Origin: Coriobacteriia bacterium | GTDB taxonomy: Bacteria > Actinomycetota > Coriobacteriia > Anaerosomatales > JAAXUF01 | Direction of reading: 5' to 3' | Assembly: GCA_013336165.1 (NCBI GenBank) | Contig: JAAXUF010000011.1 | Coordinates: forward strand, 1 to 51,199 | Length of the DNA stretch: 51,199 nt | Shown: one piece after another, positions 31,528 through 41,576 of the stretch | How positions within the stretch are numbered: position 1 is the stretch's first letter | Layout of the letters: every line of letters starts with the position of its first letter | Position numbers and translations under genes: made by a program | The notes under the pieces: model-generated | Told to the model about the DNA's origin: nothing | What the model saw: only the letters and a program-made list of their open reading frames with translations | Databases searched by the model: none

Positions 31528-33229
31528 CGCGCTCGAACAGGCGGGCATCCAAGTCACCCCCAAGGAGGTGCCAACGCTAGGCACCGTCCTGCGCATCCCG
31601 GCGGACTCAGTGCGCGCGGCTCTCACCGCGCTTCGCGATGCCGAGAACGGCTTCGAGTTCATGGTGGACCTCTTCGGCATCGACACCGGAGAGGGTATCG
31701 ATGCCGTCTATCACCTGCGGTCGTTCGACCGTGCCGAGGACATCATCCTCAAAGCGGCGCATCCCTACGGCGGCGTGCTCGACAGCGTCTGGGACGTCTA
31801 CCTCGCCGCTCTCATGCCCGAGCGCGAACTGTGCGAGCTGTTCGGCATGAGGCTGGCGGGACATCCCAACCCTAAGAGACTGCTCACCACCGATGGCTGC
31901 GAGCCGTTCTTGCTCAAAGCCATCGTGCTCCGCTCTGCCGAGGAGGTCCGCAACCGTGCCTTGCAGGTTGTGGACCGCGCGCACCTCAAGCGTACGGCGG
32001 GCTCGCTTGCCGCTGAGACGTCCGCCCCCGTGGCCCTTGGCGCAACGACGACCGACGGGATGACAGCCCTCGGCGAGTATGCGACGCCGCTGCAGCCGGC
32101 GTCGATCCGCCGCGCGCCTGCGGGCGTCGACCTCGTCGGCACCGAACACCTCATCGTCAACATGGGGCCGCAGCACCCCTCGACCCACGGCGTGCTGCGG
32201 CTGATGCTCGAGATCGACGGCGAAGAGGTAGTCACCGGCGAGGCCGTTGTCGGCCAGCTGCACCGAGGCATCGAGAAGCTCGCCGAGTCGCGGCGCTACG
32301 GAGCGATCGGCACGCTCATGGACCGCGGCGACTACGTCTCCGGCATCCACGGGGAGTTGGCAGTCGCGCTGGCGACCGAGAAGCTGCTCGGCATAGAGGC
32401 TCCGCCTCGCGCCCAGTGGCTGCGCTGTCTCTTCGGCGAACTCAACCGGATCGCAAGCCACTTCGTGTGGTTCGGGCCCAACGCGCTGGACTCAGGAATG
32501 ATGGGCCTGTTCCTCTACACGTTCAAAGACCGCGAAGCCATCCTCGACATCCTCGAAGACGTCAGCGGACAGCGCATGATGTTTAACTACGTGCGTCCCG
32601 GCGGCGTGCTCGCCGATATCACCCCGAGCGCCGAGGCGAAGATCCGCGCGTTTGTGAAGGACTTCGGCTGGCGCATGGACGAGCACGAGGAGATCGTCAT
32701 GGGTAACGAGATCTTCCAGTCTCGTACCCGTGGAGTCGGCGTGCTGACCTACGACGCGGCCATCGCCTACGGCCTCACCGGCGCCAACTTGCGAGCGAGC
32801 GGCAGTACGTGGGACGTCCGGCGCAACCGTCCTTACGCCGCATACAGCGAACTCGATTTCGACGTTCCGACGGCGAGCGAAGGCGACATCTACGCGCGCT
32901 TCGAGGTCCGCATCGGTGAAATGAGGCAGGCGCTTCGCATGATCGAGCAGTGCATCGACGGGCTGCCCGAAGGCGACGTCATGGCCAAAGTACCCAAGAT
33001 TCTTCGTCCGCCTGCGGGCGAAGCCTACGCCGCGGTCGAGTCGCCGAGAGGCGAGCTGGGCGTGCACATCGTCTCGGACGGCGGCGACACGCCGTACCGC
33101 ATGCGGTACCGTCCGCCGGCGCTCTTCGCGCTGCAGGCAGGTGAGTCCCTGCTTCCTGGCCTTCTGATCGCCGACTCGGTTGTCGCGTTGGGCAGCCTCG
33201 ACTTCGTGCTGGGGGAGATTGACCGATGA
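31520..33229 (+). CDS. nuoCD: NADH-quinone oxidoreductase fused subunits C and D
   Basis: 569 aa from ATG 31520, which overlaps the nuoB stop; an in-frame TTG at 31502 is only 2 nt after GGAGGAG and so badly spaced. Residues 1-150 are the NuoC part ([40 protein letters not shown]). Residues about 150-205 are an Ala-rich linker. Residues 205-569 are NuoD ([27 protein letters not shown] with the quinone-site His, [23 protein letters not shown]). The frame is continuous, so C and D are one chain, as in enterobacteria but not in most actinobacteria with 14-gene operons. nuoH overlaps by 4 bp. Confidence 0.93.
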   Translation: MHSALEQAGIQVTPKEVPTLGTVLRIPADSVRAALTALRDAENGFEFMVDLFGIDTGEGIDAVYHLRSFDRAEDIILKAAHPYGGVLDSVWDVYLAALMPERELCELFGMRLAGHPNPKRLLTTDGCEPFLLKAIVLRSAEEVRNRALQVVDRAHLKRTAGSLAAETSAPVALGATTTDGMTALGEYATPLQPASIRRAPAGVDLVGTEHLIVNMGPQHPSTHGVLRLMLEIDGEEVVTGEAVVGQLHRGIEKLAESRRYGAIGTLMDRGDYVSGIHGELAVALATEKLLGIEAPPRAQWLRCLFGELNRIASHFVWFGPNALDSGMMGLFLYTFKDREAILDILEDVSGQRMMFNYVRPGGVLADITPSAEAKIRAFVKDFGWRMDEHEEIVMGNEIFQSRTRGVGVLTYDAAIAYGLTGANLRASGSTWDVRRNRPYAAYSELDFDVPTASEGDIYARFEVRIGEMRQALRMIEQCIDGLPEGDVMAKVPKILRPPAGEAYAAVESPRGELGVHIVSDGGDTPYRMRYRPPALFALQAGESLLPGLLIADSVVALGSLDFVLGEIDR

Positions 33230-34203
33230 GTCCTTGGTTGATCGCCGCACTCAGGTTTGTGGCAGCTCTCGGGCTGCTGCTCGTAAACGGCGTCGTCATG
33301 ATCTGGATGCTTCGCAAGGTGCTCGCATTCCTGCACCTGCGTCTCGGTCCGATGGAACAGGGCCCGCACGGCGTGTTCCAGACGCTGTTCGATGTCGTCA
33401 AGCTGCTCACGAAGGAAGACATCACGCCCAGAGCGGTCGACCGCTGGCTTCACTTCCTTGCGCCGGCGATCGTGTTCGTGCCGTCGCTGATGGCCTACAT
33501 CGTCCTGCCGTTCTCCAAGACGTGGGTGGTCGCCGATTTGAGCCTCGGGCTCCTCTTCGGCTTCGCGATCATGTCGCTCATCCCGCTGGGGATCCTGATG
33601 GCGGGCTGGTCCTCGAACAACAAGTGGTCGCTCATCGGCGCGATGCGTGTCGTCGGCGCTCAGATCACCTACGAGGTGCCGATGCTTCTCGCGGCCTTGC
33701 CGGTCGTCATGATGGCGGGCTCGCTCAATATGAACACCATCGTCGCGGCGCAAAGCCACGTGTGGTTCGTCGTCAACCTGCCGGCGTTCATCCTCTTTTT
33801 CATCGCCGGCCTCATCGAGAGCGGACAGACGCCGTTTGACCTCATCGAAGCCGACTCGGAACTCGTCTCCGGCTATGCGACGGAGTACTCGGCGATGAAG
33901 TTTGGGCTGCTGTTCCTTTCCGAGTTCTCCAACGTCTTCGTCTTCTCGGCGATGATGGTGACGCTGTTCTTCGGCGGATGGCAGGGCGGTTTTGGGATCA
34001 TCCCCGCGCCTGTTGTCTTCATGCTCAAGACCTACATCGGAATCTTCATCCTCATGACGATCCGCGGCACGATGCCGCGTGTGCGCGTGGACAACCTGCT
34101 CGCGCTGGGCTGGAAGTTCCTGCTGCCGGCTTCGATCGCGTGGACGATGATCACGGCGTTCGTCCTCAAACTCGCCCCTGGCCTGATCGGAGGCGGACGA
34201 TGA
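33226..34203 (+). CDS. nuoH: NADH-quinone oxidoreductase subunit H
   Basis: 325 aa, eight membrane helices, ATGA overlap with nuoCD. It forms the quinone chamber roof. Landmarks are RLGPMEQGPHGVFQTLFDVVKLLTKEDITPRAVD near the start, AQITYEVPMLLAALPV, QTPFDLIEADSELVSGYATEYSAMKFGLLFLSEF with the acidic loop residues, and TIRGTMPRVRVDNLLALGWKFLLP. A normal, complete member of the family; nuoI overlaps by 4 bp. Confidence 0.95.
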   Translation: MSPWLIAALRFVAALGLLLVNGVVMIWMLRKVLAFLHLRLGPMEQGPHGVFQTLFDVVKLLTKEDITPRAVDRWLHFLAPAIVFVPSLMAYIVLPFSKTWVVADLSLGLLFGFAIMSLIPLGILMAGWSSNNKWSLIGAMRVVGAQITYEVPMLLAALPVVMMAGSLNMNTIVAAQSHVWFVVNLPAFILFFIAGLIESGQTPFDLIEADSELVSGYATEYSAMKFGLLFLSEFSNVFVFSAMMVTLFFGGWQGGFGIIPAPVVFMLKTYIGIFILMTIRGTMPRVRVDNLLALGWKFLLPASIAWTMITAFVLKLAPGLIGGGR

Positions 34204-34703
34204 AGCGCATCTACGGCTGGGGCATGTTCCGCAGCATGGTGATCGCGTACAGGAACCTCTTCCGCGAGAAGATCACCGTCCAGTACCCGCACCAGAAGCT
34301 GACTCTGCCCGAGCGCGCGCGCTGGGCTGTCGAGCACAAGTTCTACGACGACGGCGATCCCAAGTGCACGGGTTGCCTCATCTGCGAGAAGACCTGCCCG
34401 GACTACGTCATCGAGATCCGGATGACGACTGCCGAGGACCGCAGCAAGCACATCGATCACTGGCGCTACGAGATCGGTGCCTGCATGATGTGCGGCCTGT
34501 GCGTGGAGGCCTGCCCGTTCGATGCGATCCGCATGGGTCACAACTACGAGCTTGCGCGCATCGACCCGGCGACTCTCGTGGTCGACCTGCTGACCGACGT
34601 GCCCGCCGCGCAGCCCAAGAAGCGCGCGGAAGCCGCGGCGGCGGCCGCGCCCGCGCCCGCGGCGACGACCGACGAGCCCAAAGGGGGTGGCGAGAATGCC
34701 TAG
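34200..34703 (+). CDS. nuoI: NADH-quinone oxidoreductase subunit I
   Basis: 167 aa; the ATG overlaps the nuoH stop and GGAGGCGG precedes it. Two 4Fe-4S clusters (N6a, N6b): CTGCLICEKTCP at about 57-68 and CMMCGLCVEACP at about 98-109. The last 35 residues are an Ala/Pro-rich, charged tail (KKRAEAAAAAAPAPAATTDEP), longer than needed for the fold. nuoJ overlaps its end by 8 bp. Confidence 0.95.
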   Translation: MKRIYGWGMFRSMVIAYRNLFREKITVQYPHQKLTLPERARWAVEHKFYDDGDPKCTGCLICEKTCPDYVIEIRMTTAEDRSKHIDHWRYEIGACMMCGLCVEACPFDAIRMGHNYELARIDPATLVVDLLTDVPAAQPKKRAEAAAAAAPAPAATTDEPKGGGENA

Positions 34704-35202
34704 CACCGTGGACGGCATCGCCTTCGGCGTCCTTGCGCTCGCGCTTGTGGGCGGAGCGTTGGGCATGCTGGTCACCCGGAATATCATGCACGCCGGCTTC
34801 TGGCTGCTGGAGATATCCGTTGCCGCCGCCGGTCTCTACTACCTTCTGGGCGCCGACTACATCGCGCTCGTGCAGCTGCTCGTGTACGCCGGCGCGGTTT
34901 CTGTGCTGATCATCTTCTCGATCATGATCACCCTTCGCCGCCGAGAAGACGCCGAGCGTCCACGTGACTTCTCATGGTCCGCTGCGCTTCTGGCGGTAGC
35001 GTTCTGCGTCATGATAGGCGCCGCCATCCTCGGGTTCCAAGCTCCGGTCATTCAGCAGGCCGAGACAGCTCCCGACCTCGTCGCGTTCGGCCGGATCCTG
35101 TTTTCGCCGTCCGGTTGGGCGCTGCCGTTCGAGATCGCCTCGGCCGTGCTGACGGCGGCGCTTGTCGGCGCCGTCTGGTGGTCAGGGAAGGGGGACAAGT
35201 AG
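34696..35202 (+). CDS. nuoJ: NADH-quinone oxidoreductase subunit J
   Basis: 168 aa from ATG 34696 after GGGGGTGG; the GTG at 34687 lies inside the SD. Five membrane helices, with the family's conserved stretch LLGADYIALVQLLVYAGAVSVLIIFSIMI, which contains the pi-bulge helix 3. Part of the proton-path core near NuoH and NuoK. nuoK starts directly after its stop. Confidence 0.93.
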   Translation: MPSTVDGIAFGVLALALVGGALGMLVTRNIMHAGFWLLEISVAAAGLYYLLGADYIALVQLLVYAGAVSVLIIFSIMITLRRREDAERPRDFSWSAALLAVAFCVMIGAAILGFQAPVIQQAETAPDLVAFGRILFSPSGWALPFEIASAVLTAALVGAVWWSGKGDK

Positions 35203-35514
35203 ATGCGAGTCGGAGTCGAGGCATTCCTCTTCCTGTCGGCGGTGTTGTTCTCACTGGGGCTGTATGGCGCCGTCTCGAAGAAAGGCGCGGTTCAAGTCCT
35301 CATGTCGCTCGAGGTCATGGCCGTTGCGGTGAACATCAACCTGATCGCCATCTCGAGGTTCATCACGCCTCTGACTATGGACGGCCAGTTCTTCACGGTC
35401 TTCTCCATGGTGATCTCAGCCGTCGAGGTCGGGCTCGGTCTGGCGCTCGTGCTGGCGATCTACCGTCAGTCGCGCAAGAGTGAAGTCACCGGTCTAGACG
35501 AGTTGAAGGGTTAG
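35203..35514 (+). CDS. nuoK: NADH-quinone oxidoreductase subunit K
   Basis: 103 aa, three membrane helices, an Mrp-type antiporter-like small subunit. SLEVMAVAVNINLIA carries the conserved Glu of helix 2; VISAVEVGLGLALVLAIYR carries the second Glu of helix 3. ATG abuts the nuoJ stop; nuoL follows 3 bp after its TAG. Confidence 0.95.
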   Translation: MRVGVEAFLFLSAVLFSLGLYGAVSKKGAVQVLMSLEVMAVAVNINLIAISRFITPLTMDGQFFTVFSMVISAVEVGLGLALVLAIYRQSRKSEVTGLDELKG

Positions 35515-35517
35515 CCG

Positions 35518-37365
35518 ATGACGTGGCTTCTCGCCATACCCGCACTGCCGGTAGCCGCCTTCGCGGTCATGGTTCTCATGCCGCGCACGGTGCGCAACAA
35601 GTCGACCTGGATCTCGATCGGCGCTATCTTGGCGTCGGCGGTGATTTCGGTCGTTGCGTTCTTCCAAGCGGTACCGGGAGATCACGAAGACCTGGCTGCG
35701 GTGATCTGGAGTGGTGCATGGAGGCTGGCAACGGTCGATGGTCACGCCTTCGATCTCGCAATGCGGTTCGACTACATCGCTGCCATCCTGCTTCCGACTG
35801 TGGCGATCGTCGGTGCGTGCGTGCAGATCTTCTCCCTTGGCTACATGCGTCACGACTCGCGCAAGGGCTGGTACTTCGCTGTTGTTTCGCTGTTCACCGC
35901 CGCGATGCTGGGCCTCGTGCTCGCCAACAATCTGCTCCTCGCATTCGTCATGTGGGAGATGATGGGCCTGTGTTCCTACCTGCTCATAGGCTTCTGGTTC
36001 GAGCAGGATGAGCCGAGGCGGGCGTCCCAGAAAGCGTTCATCACGACGCGTGTGGGCGACCTCGGATTCTTCTTCGCGCTGGTTGTAATCTACAAGACCG
36101 TCGGGACGTGGGATCTGACAGCCGTTCTGGCATCCGTGGAGACGTGGGCGCCCGGTGTTGCGATCGCGGTTGCAGCGGGTCTGCTTCTCGCGGCAATGGG
36201 CAAGTCGGCTCAGGTGCCGCTTCATGTGTGGCTGCCGGATGCGATGGCGGGTCCCACGCCGGCCTCGGCTTTGATCCACGCGGCCACGATGGTTGCTGCC
36301 GGCGTGTTCATCATCGCTCGCACGATGCCCATCTTCCTCGCGGCCCCCCCGGTGCTCACCGCCACTCTGATCGTGGGACTGGTTACGGCACTTGTCGGCG
36401 GGCTCATCGCCTGCGTGCAGTACGACATCAAGAAGGTGCTCGCGTATTCCACAATCTCGCAGCTCGGCCTGATGTTCGTGGCGCTGGGCGTCGGGAGCGT
36501 TCCGGCGGCGCTGTTTCATCTCGTGACGCATGCGTTCTTCAAATCACTTCTCTTCCTCGGCGCCGGTTCGATCATCCACGCTGTCGATTCGCAGGACATG
36601 CGGGAGATGGGCGGGCTGCGTAAGCGGCTACCGGTGACGTGGATCACATTCTTGGTCGGTTCGCTTGCTTTGGCGGGCGTGGCGCCGCTGTCCGGCTTCT
36701 TCAGCAAAGACGAGATCATCGCGGCGTTGCTGGGGGCGAACGTGGGCTGGGCGGTCGCCGGTGTACTCACGGCGTCGCTGCTCACGGCGTTCTACATGAC
36801 GAGGCTCTACTTCCGGGTCTTCGAGGGCTCGGCGCAGGGCACTTGTCATAGCGAGCGCGACACCGCGATGCTTGCGCCGCTCGCTCTGCTGGCGACCTCG
36901 ACGGTCATCATCGGCTGGTTCAGCCCGGCATTCTCGCGGTTCATCGGTCACGAAGGCGAATGGCCGACGATCGCGCTCATCGCGACATCCACCATCATCG
37001 CTGCTCTGGGCATCGGCACAGGTTGGTGGGCGTACGGACGGCGCTCGGGTGCCATCGACACCGCCCGGGTTCGACGCGGGCTCGGGCCTGTGTACACGGC
37101 GCTTGAGAACAAGCTCTACTTCGACGCGTTCAACGACGCGGCATTCGTCCGGCCGATCGCGGCGGCGTCGCGAGGTCTGGCCGCGTTCGATCGCACGGGC
37201 ATCGACGGCGTCGTCAACGGACTGGCGACTCTGGCTCGCGCGACAGGCCAGCGCCTGCGCGAGCTGCAGACAGGCCGCCTCCAGAGCTACCAGCGGCTGA
37301 TCTTCTCGGCGGTCGTGATCTTCATGGCCTATCTCATGATCTATGCTGCGGTGAAAGGGGCATGA
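35518..37365 (+). CDS. nuoL: NADH-quinone oxidoreductase subunit L
   Basis: 615 aa, usual length. Proton-pumping antiporter-like subunit with about 15-16 spans. Landmarks: MWEMMGLCSYLLIGFWFEQDEPRRASQKAFITTRVGDLGFF, GKSAQVPLHVWLPDAMAGPTPASALIHAATMV, QYDIKKVLAYSTISQLGLMFVALG, THAFFKSLLFLGAGSIIH, and the long C-terminal piston-helix region ending YLMIYAAVKGA. nuoM overlaps by 4 bp. Confidence 0.95.
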   Translation: MTWLLAIPALPVAAFAVMVLMPRTVRNKSTWISIGAILASAVISVVAFFQAVPGDHEDLAAVIWSGAWRLATVDGHAFDLAMRFDYIAAILLPTVAIVGACVQIFSLGYMRHDSRKGWYFAVVSLFTAAMLGLVLANNLLLAFVMWEMMGLCSYLLIGFWFEQDEPRRASQKAFITTRVGDLGFFFALVVIYKTVGTWDLTAVLASVETWAPGVAIAVAAGLLLAAMGKSAQVPLHVWLPDAMAGPTPASALIHAATMVAAGVFIIARTMPIFLAAPPVLTATLIVGLVTALVGGLIACVQYDIKKVLAYSTISQLGLMFVALGVGSVPAALFHLVTHAFFKSLLFLGAGSIIHAVDSQDMREMGGLRKRLPVTWITFLVGSLALAGVAPLSGFFSKDEIIAALLGANVGWAVAGVLTASLLTAFYMTRLYFRVFEGSAQGTCHSERDTAMLAPLALLATSTVIIGWFSPAFSRFIGHEGEWPTIALIATSTIIAALGIGTGWWAYGRRSGAIDTARVRRGLGPVYTALENKLYFDAFNDAAFVRPIAAASRGLAAFDRTGIDGVVNGLATLARATGQRLRELQTGRLQSYQRLIFSAVVIFMAYLMIYAAVKGA

Positions 37366-38825
37366 GGGCCGTGCTGAGCCTGATCATATTCCTCCCGCTG
37401 ATCGGCGCCGTCATCTGCACGCTGCTTCCCAAGAGCCGCCTCACTTGGCCGCGTTGGGTGGCTGTGGGGTTCTCGGCGGCCGATCTGGCGCTTGTTGCCT
37501 GGGTCGTCGCGAAGTTCGCGCCTGAAGGTGGTCGCCAGTTCGCCGAGTCCGCGGTGTGGGTTCCGCAGCTCAACATCAACTACACCCTTGGAGTTGATGG
37601 CATCTCGATCACCATGCTGGTGCTCTCGGCGCTGATCACGTTCCTCGCGGTGATCGCTTCATGGAAGGTTGAGAAGAAGCCGGCGTTCTACTTCACGATG
37701 CTGCTCCTGCTCGAGGTCGGGATGAACGGCGCGTTCCTTGCGCTCGACTTCATCCTCTTCTACCTGTTTTGGGAGCTCGTGCTGGTGCCGATGTATTTCC
37801 TCATCGCCCAGTGGGGCGGTCCGCGCCGCGCGTATGCCGCACTGAAGTTCTTCCTGTACACGCTCTTCGGGTCGATCTTCATGCTGGTGGGTATCGTGAT
37901 CCTGTACGTGCACTTCGGCACGTTCGACATGATCCGGTTGGTTGAACTCGGGCGTACGCTGCCCGTAGATCTCCAGTGGTGGCTGTTCCTGCTGTTCTTC
38001 CTGGGCTTTGCGGTCAAGGTGCCGATCTGGCCGTTGCACACGTGGTTGCCGGACGCTCACGTCGAGGCGCCGACGGCGGCCTCCGCGATCCTTGCCGGTG
38101 TCCTGCTGAAGATGGGTCTCTACGGCTTCCTGCGCGTCTCGCTGCCGGTCTTGCCCGACGCCTTCATGCAGTGGCAGTGGTTCCTCGCGGTGCTGGCCGT
38201 CATCTCGATCATCTACGGCGCGGCGGTTGCCTTCGCGCAGACCGACATCAAGAAGCTCGTTGCGTACTCGTCAATCTCGCACATGGGCTTTGCGATGCTG
38301 GCGATTGCCGCAGCCAATGTGATCGGCTTGGATGCCGCACTTGCGATCAGCTTCAGCCACGGGTTGATCTCGGCGATGCTGTTTCTCATGGTCGGGATGA
38401 TCTACGATCGCGCGCATACTCGCGAGATCGCCGAACTCTCCGGGATCGCGGGTAAGATGCCGGTCATCGGCGGGCTGCTGGTGTTCGCCTCGATCGCATC
38501 CGTCGGCGTCCCCGGCCTCTCTGGCTTCGTGGGCGAGTTCCTGGCGCTTCTGGGCGCGTGGGGTTCCGGTCTGAGTTACTGGTTCGTCATCATCGCGCTC
38601 GTCGGCGTTCTGCTCGGCGCGATCTACATGCTTTCGATGGTCAGGCGCGTTGCATTCGGGGTGCCGTCCATCGCGATCGCCGAGGCGCTCGACGCCTCCA
38701 AGCGCGAGATCTTCACCGTTGCGCCGCTCGTTGTGCTCATCGTCCTCATCGGCATCGACTGGAATCTGCTGATCCGCTACGTGGACCCAGCCGCCCGCGC
38801 GCTCATGAAGCTCTTGGAGGCCTAG
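37362..38825 (+). CDS. nuoM: NADH-quinone oxidoreductase subunit M
   Basis: 487 aa, about 14 spans, antiporter-like. FYLFWELVLVPMYFLIAQWGG with the conserved Glu, KVPIWPLHTWLPDAHVEAPTAASAILAGVLLKMGLYG, AFAQTDIKKLVAYSSISHMGFAMLAI and LSGFVGEFLALLGAW are all present. ATG overlaps the nuoL stop (ATGA); nuoN follows with no gap. Confidence 0.95.
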   Translation: MRAVLSLIIFLPLIGAVICTLLPKSRLTWPRWVAVGFSAADLALVAWVVAKFAPEGGRQFAESAVWVPQLNINYTLGVDGISITMLVLSALITFLAVIASWKVEKKPAFYFTMLLLLEVGMNGAFLALDFILFYLFWELVLVPMYFLIAQWGGPRRAYAALKFFLYTLFGSIFMLVGIVILYVHFGTFDMIRLVELGRTLPVDLQWWLFLLFFLGFAVKVPIWPLHTWLPDAHVEAPTAASAILAGVLLKMGLYGFLRVSLPVLPDAFMQWQWFLAVLAVISIIYGAAVAFAQTDIKKLVAYSSISHMGFAMLAIAAANVIGLDAALAISFSHGLISAMLFLMVGMIYDRAHTREIAELSGIAGKMPVIGGLLVFASIASVGVPGLSGFVGEFLALLGAWGSGLSYWFVIIALVGVLLGAIYMLSMVRRVAFGVPSIAIAEALDASKREIFTVAPLVVLIVLIGIDWNLLIRYVDPAARALMKLLEA

Positions 38826-40199
38826 GTGTCAGGTTACGCTCTCATGATCCCTGAGATCCTGCTCCTCGTCGGAGCGCTGGTTGCCCTTTTCGCCGAGCTT
38901 CTTCCGGGCGGGGACCGCAGCGCTGCGTGGATCGGGACGCTTGCCGCCACTAGTGCCGCTGTCTTCGCTGCGCTCACACCCGTGGGCGCGACGACGCCGT
39001 TTGGTGACCTGCTGGTTTTCGACGGCCCGGCTAGGTTCGCGCGCGTCTCGATAGCGGTGCTGACTGCGATCTGGATGCTGTGGACCGTCGGCCGTGGGCA
39101 AGGACGAATTCGCGAGGGTGTTGCACTCGCACTGTTCGCTTCGCTGGGCGCCATGCTCATGTCCGAGGCGCGCGAGCTCATCACCGTCTTGGTCGCTCTC
39201 GAGTTGGCGACGATTCCGGCCTACATTCTCATCGGCTATCGCCGTGCCGACGCGCGAAGTCTCGAAGGTGCGCTGAAGTACTTCCTCCTGTCGATACTTG
39301 CGACGCTTGTGACCCTATACGGATTCTCCTTCCTCTACGGTCTGACGGGTGTCACCCGCTACGCGGGGTTGGACATGAGTCGTCTCGGTACCCTTGGCTT
39401 GGTGGCTGCGGTGCTCTCGCTGGTCGGCATGTTCGCGAAACTCTCGGCGGCACCGTTCCACTACTGGGCACCCGATGCGTACGAGGGTTCGAGCGCATGG
39501 GCTGTCGCGTTCGTCTCGACGGTGCCCAAGATCGCGGGTGCGGTCGCGATCGTGCGGCTGGCATACGCGGTCGCGCCCGGGCTGGCGCCGGTCGGCGCCG
39601 TGCTTGCTGTCGTGGCGGGCGCTTCGATGCTGCTGGGCAACCTCGGCGCGCTCAACCAGACCGACGTTCGGCGCCTCATGGCGTATTCGGCGGTCGCGCA
39701 CACCGGCTACCTGCTGCTGGGCATCGTGGTCATCTCGACTTTCGGGATGTCGGCCACCGTCTTCTACGTGGTCGCCTACGCATTCGCCTCGATGGGCATC
39801 ATGCTCGTCTCGGCCGAGGAGGGCCCACTGCTTTCCGACTTCAACGGGCTGGCACAGAAGCGCCCGGCGACCGCTTGGGGCGTCGTCGTGCTGCTGCTCT
39901 CGCTCATCGGCATTCCGCCGATGGTCGGGTTCTTCGGCAAGCTCTACCTGTTCACGGCGGCGCTCAGAAGCGGCCAACTTGTCCTGGTGATCATCGCCGT
40001 CGTCATGAGCGTCGTGTCGGCCGGCTACTATCTGCGCATTGTGCGTGCTATGTTCTTTGGTGAGGCTGTCGCCAGTGGGCACGCACTCGCCCGGAGTCGC
40101 ACACGTTCGCTCGCGCTCGCGCTTTGCGTGGTGGCCGCCGTCGCTCTCGGTATCGCGGCCGGGCCCGTGTTTGGGGCGATTGGGTCATTCCTGCCCTAG
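38826..40199 (+). CDS. nuoN: NADH-quinone oxidoreductase subunit N
   Basis: 457 aa from GTG 38826, directly after the nuoM stop. Third antiporter-like subunit: LVALELATIPAYILIGYRRADARSLEGALKYFLLS, MFAKLSAAPFHYWAPDAYEGS, LNQTDVRRLMAYSAVAHTGYLLLGIV and IPPMVGFFGKLYLF. It closes the nuo operon. No nuoE, nuoF or nuoG is present between nuoD and nuoH or after nuoN, so the complex lacks the NADH-binding arm. Confidence 0.95.
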   Translation: MSGYALMIPEILLLVGALVALFAELLPGGDRSAAWIGTLAATSAAVFAALTPVGATTPFGDLLVFDGPARFARVSIAVLTAIWMLWTVGRGQGRIREGVALALFASLGAMLMSEARELITVLVALELATIPAYILIGYRRADARSLEGALKYFLLSILATLVTLYGFSFLYGLTGVTRYAGLDMSRLGTLGLVAAVLSLVGMFAKLSAAPFHYWAPDAYEGSSAWAVAFVSTVPKIAGAVAIVRLAYAVAPGLAPVGAVLAVVAGASMLLGNLGALNQTDVRRLMAYSAVAHTGYLLLGIVVISTFGMSATVFYVVAYAFASMGIMLVSAEEGPLLSDFNGLAQKRPATAWGVVVLLLSLIGIPPMVGFFGKLYLFTAALRSGQLVLVIIAVVMSVVSAGYYLRIVRAMFFGEAVASGHALARSRTRSLALALCVVAAVALGIAAGPVFGAIGSFLP

Positions 40200-40313
40200 C
40201 GCTCCAGCGCCGGTCGGCATTTTGGGTATCATTTCCTTGTATCGAAGCACCGCCTGCACGCGTGTCGGCGGGTTTCTCTTTCGTTTCGGGAATCACGGAT
40301 TGGGAGTGCCGGT

Positions 40314-41576
40314 ATGGATACCGAGGGGAATAACGAGCAGCTTGAGGAAACGACGGCACCAGAGCATGAGTCTCCGGTAGAGGGGCGCCCGCAGGAGATA
40401 CCCGTCGCCGACGGTCATGCCGGGCAGAAGAAGCGCTGGTCGAGCACCGCGGTTGTGATCGCGGCGACGGTCGGTGCGCTGGTGGGCGGCTTGCTGGTCG
40501 CCGCAGCGCTGGTGTGGGCGCTAGACCTCGGACCCAAAGCGAGCACCGCCGCCCAGAATGCTTCGACGGGCGCCACATCGGTGACGATCAACGCAACGTC
40601 CCAGTCCGTCGATGTGGCCGAGGCCGTATCAGCGAAAGTCATACTCTCGGTAGTCAACGTCACGGTCATGCAGAACGTCACCGCCCGAGGTACCGGCAAG
40701 ACGACGCTGCAAGAAGTCGGACTCGGCTCCGGTGTCATCATTCGTGCTGACGGCTACATTCTGACCAACTATCACGTGGTCGAAGGGGCCGATCAGCTCA
40801 TCGTCAAAGTCGGCGTCGACAGCAAGATCGCCACCGTCGTAGGGACCGACCCTTCGTCCGATCTGGCCGTCATCAAGATCGAGGGCACCGGGTACTCGGC
40901 CATTGAAGTGGGGTCTTCCAGGGATCTGAAGGTCGGCCAGTGGGTGATGGCGGTGGGCAGTCCGTTCGGTCTCGACAGGACGGTCACCAGCGGGATCGTC
41001 TCGGCGCTGCAACGCTCCGATATCGAGCAGGACCAGACCGCCGGTACCGTCACGCTGTACACGAACCTCATCCAGACCGATGCGGCCATCAACCCAGGCA
41101 ACTCGGGTGGTGCGCTGGTCAACGATAAGGGACAATTGGTCGGGATCAACTCGCTGATCCAGTCGCCGTCAGGCACCGTGGGTGCGGCGCAATCGGCTGG
41201 CATCGGCTTCGCGATACCCAGCGACTACGCAATCGCGATTGCGAACGAGCTGATCACGAGCGGAAAGGCGACGCACCCGTATCTTGGGATTTCGACGCAG
41301 ACTGTTGGCCAGGGTACGGCGCCTCAAGGGACGACTTCGGTGCAGAGTGGCGCTGTCGTGCAGAGCGTCGCCGCAGGTTCTCCCGCCGAGGCGGCAGGGA
41401 TCAAGGTCAATGACGTCATCACCAAGATCGGCGACATGCAGATCACCGGTGTGGCGGACGTGTTCTCGGCTATTCGTGACCACAAAATCGGCGACACCGT
41501 GGCGATTGTGCTGGTGCGAGGCGGACAGACACTGACGGTGAACGCAACGCTTGCGTCAGATGCGGCCGCGAAGTAG
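40314..41576 (+). CDS. HtrA-like membrane-anchored serine protease with PDZ domain
   Basis: 420 aa. A 43-residue acidic cytosolic tail precedes one membrane span (about 44-70). The trypsin-like domain is at about 95-300 with triad H154 (TNYHVVEG), D183 (SSDLAVIKI) and S264 (NPGNSGGALVN). A PDZ domain spans about 315-415 (LGISTQTVGQG...GSPAEAAGIKVNDVITKIGD). It is the S1C envelope quality-control protease of the DegP/HtrA type. The start ATG (40314) has only GGGAGTG upstream. The next gene, rlmH, begins on the last base of its stop codon, an association common in Gram-positives. Confidence 0.92.
   Translation: MDTEGNNEQLEETTAPEHESPVEGRPQEIPVADGHAGQKKRWSSTAVVIAATVGALVGGLLVAAALVWALDLGPKASTAAQNASTGATSVTINATSQSVDVAEAVSAKVILSVVNVTVMQNVTARGTGKTTLQEVGLGSGVIIRADGYILTNYHVVEGADQLIVKVGVDSKIATVVGTDPSSDLAVIKIEGTGYSAIEVGSSRDLKVGQWVMAVGSPFGLDRTVTSGIVSALQRSDIEQDQTAGTVTLYTNLIQTDAAINPGNSGGALVNDKGQLVGINSLIQSPSGTVGAAQSAGIGFAIPSDYAIAIANELITSGKATHPYLGISTQTVGQGTAPQGTTSVQSGAVVQSVAAGSPAEAAGIKVNDVITKIGDMQITGVADVFSAIRDHKIGDTVAIVLVRGGQTLTVNATLASDAAAK

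Noticed and set aside
31607-32461. Long minus-strand frames over nuoCD (and 35494-36531 over nuoL, 39315-40082 over nuoN)
   Set aside because: Highly charged Arg/His/Glu-rich shadow translations of GC-rich genes, with clear membrane or FeS proteins on the plus strand.
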